From the NCBI GenBank assembly GCA_046497505.1, contig JAWOFN010000039.1, forward strand, positions 1 to 13,734: 13,734 nucleotides of DNA. Direction: 5' to 3'. Origin of the DNA: JAWOFN01 sp046497505 [NCBI: bacterium]. Its GTDB lineage: Bacteria > Blakebacterota > Blakebacteria > Blakebacterales. The translations under genes and the position numbers were made by a program. The notes under the pieces are model-generated. The model did not search any database, was not told the origin of the DNA, and saw only the letters and a list, made by a program, of their open reading frames with translations. Below, one piece after another: positions 13,271 through 13,734 of this stretch (position 1 is the first letter of the stretch; every line of letters begins with the position of its first letter).

Positions 13271-13734
13271 ATGAGACGATTTCTAGCGATCACATCGGCC
13301 CTGCTCCTGCTGACCGCGACGGCTGCATACGGTCAGCAGGAAGGGGACAACCCGCCCACCGACCTCTCGAAGGTCGGGACCTCGGCGGCCAACTTCCTCA
13401 AACTCCCGGTGGGGGCGCGGGCACTGGCCCTCGGCGGGGGCGGGGTGGCGACGGTCAAGGACGCCACCGCGCTGTACTGGAACCCCGCGGGCATCGGCTC
13501 GCTGGACCGGATGACGCTCGCGTACAACCGTACCGACCTGTACGCGGGGATCTCGCACACCTTCACCGGGTTCGTGCTGCCCATGGGCCTGAACACGCGG
13601 ATCGGTGTCTCGTACATCGGACTGGATTCGGGCGAGATGGAAGTGACGACGGTGGAGCAGCCGGACGGGACGGGGGAGTTCTTCAGCGTGACCAACACGG
13701 CGATCGGCGTGACGGTCTCGCAGATCCTCACCGA
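13271..13734 (+). CDS. PorV/PorQ-family outer-membrane protein, 5' part (3' truncated)
   Basis: ATG 13271 is preceded by AGGAGG (13255-13260). The frame stays open to the right edge, giving 154 residues with no stop. A signal peptide covers about residues 1-21 ('RRFLAITSALLLLTATAAYG'). The diagnostic PorV/PorQ (UPF0164, FadL-like barrel) N-terminal motif spans residues 41-74: 'NFLKLPVGARALALGGGG' then 'DATALYWNPAGIGSL'. Barrel-like strands follow ('TRIGVSYIGLDSGEMEV'). In Bacteroidota, PorV is the outer-membrane shuttle that receives type IX secretion cargo by its C-terminal domain; PorQ and other homologues are less well defined. Immediate linkage to a secreted protein with a T9SS/FlgD-like C-terminus supports a transport or surface-anchoring role. 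Paralogues are common in FCB genomes, so T9SS participation is an inference. Confidence 0.85.
   Translation, partial: MRRFLAITSALLLLTATAAYGQQEGDNPPTDLSKVGTSAANFLKLPVGARALALGGGGVATVKDATALYWNPAGIGSLDRMTLAYNRTDLYAGISHTFTGFVLPMGLNTRIGVSYIGLDSGEMEVTTVEQPDGTGEFFSVTNTAIGVTVSQILT

Overview
High-GC bacterial DNA holding two same-strand (+) gene blocks separated by one short intergenic region (6782-6942). The second block has a TonB-dependent receptor with an N-terminal carboxypeptidase-regulatory-like domain, a very large secreted protein with a FlgD/T9SS-type C-terminal module, and a PorV/PorQ-family protein. This combination points to the FCB superphylum (Bacteroidota-Rhodothermota-Gemmatimonadota-Marinimicrobia-Latescibacterota and similar lineages). 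The high GC argues against a typical Bacteroides or Flavobacterium. I cannot name a species.

Block 1 (1-6781) is a tightly coupled catabolic operon. It contains the 3' end of a probable HD-domain phosphohydrolase, a single-chain LeuC-LeuD-type hydro-lyase (379-2226, GTG start), a second LeuC-type large subunit (2229-3509), its LeuD-type small subunit (3506-4006), a citrate lyase gamma-beta (CitD-CitE) fusion (4003-5226) and the citrate lyase alpha subunit CitF (5219-6781). Junctions are 1-2 nt gaps or overlaps of 4 to 8 nt. Two different aconitase-superfamily hydro-lyases joined to an acyl-carrier-type lyase fit best with hydration of an unsaturated di- or tricarboxylate followed by cleavage of the 2-hydroxy acid to acetate and a 2-oxo acid. 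The leading hypothesis is the methylaspartate (glutamate) pathway: mesaconate to citramalate to acetate plus pyruvate. Aconitate/citrate cleavage is the main alternative. The substrate is inferred, not read from the sequence.

Block 2 (6943 to the right edge) is a probable outer-membrane/secretion operon. The TonB-dependent receptor (6943-9996) is followed after 25 nt by a 1071-residue secreted beta-rich protein (10022-13237), then after 33 nt by a PorV/PorQ-family outer-membrane protein cut by the window edge (13271-13734). The order recalls SusC/SusD receptor-plus-partner pairs, but the partner is not SusD-like and a possible T9SS shuttle follows it. Whether this block serves the catabolic operon cannot be told from the sequence.

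The intergenic region holds GC-rich hairpins just after citF, and a weak promoter-like pair overlapped by a perfect 13-bp dyad. No RNA genes, CRISPR arrays, insertion sequences or tRNAs were seen. The many long ORFs on the minus strand look like GC-driven shadows.
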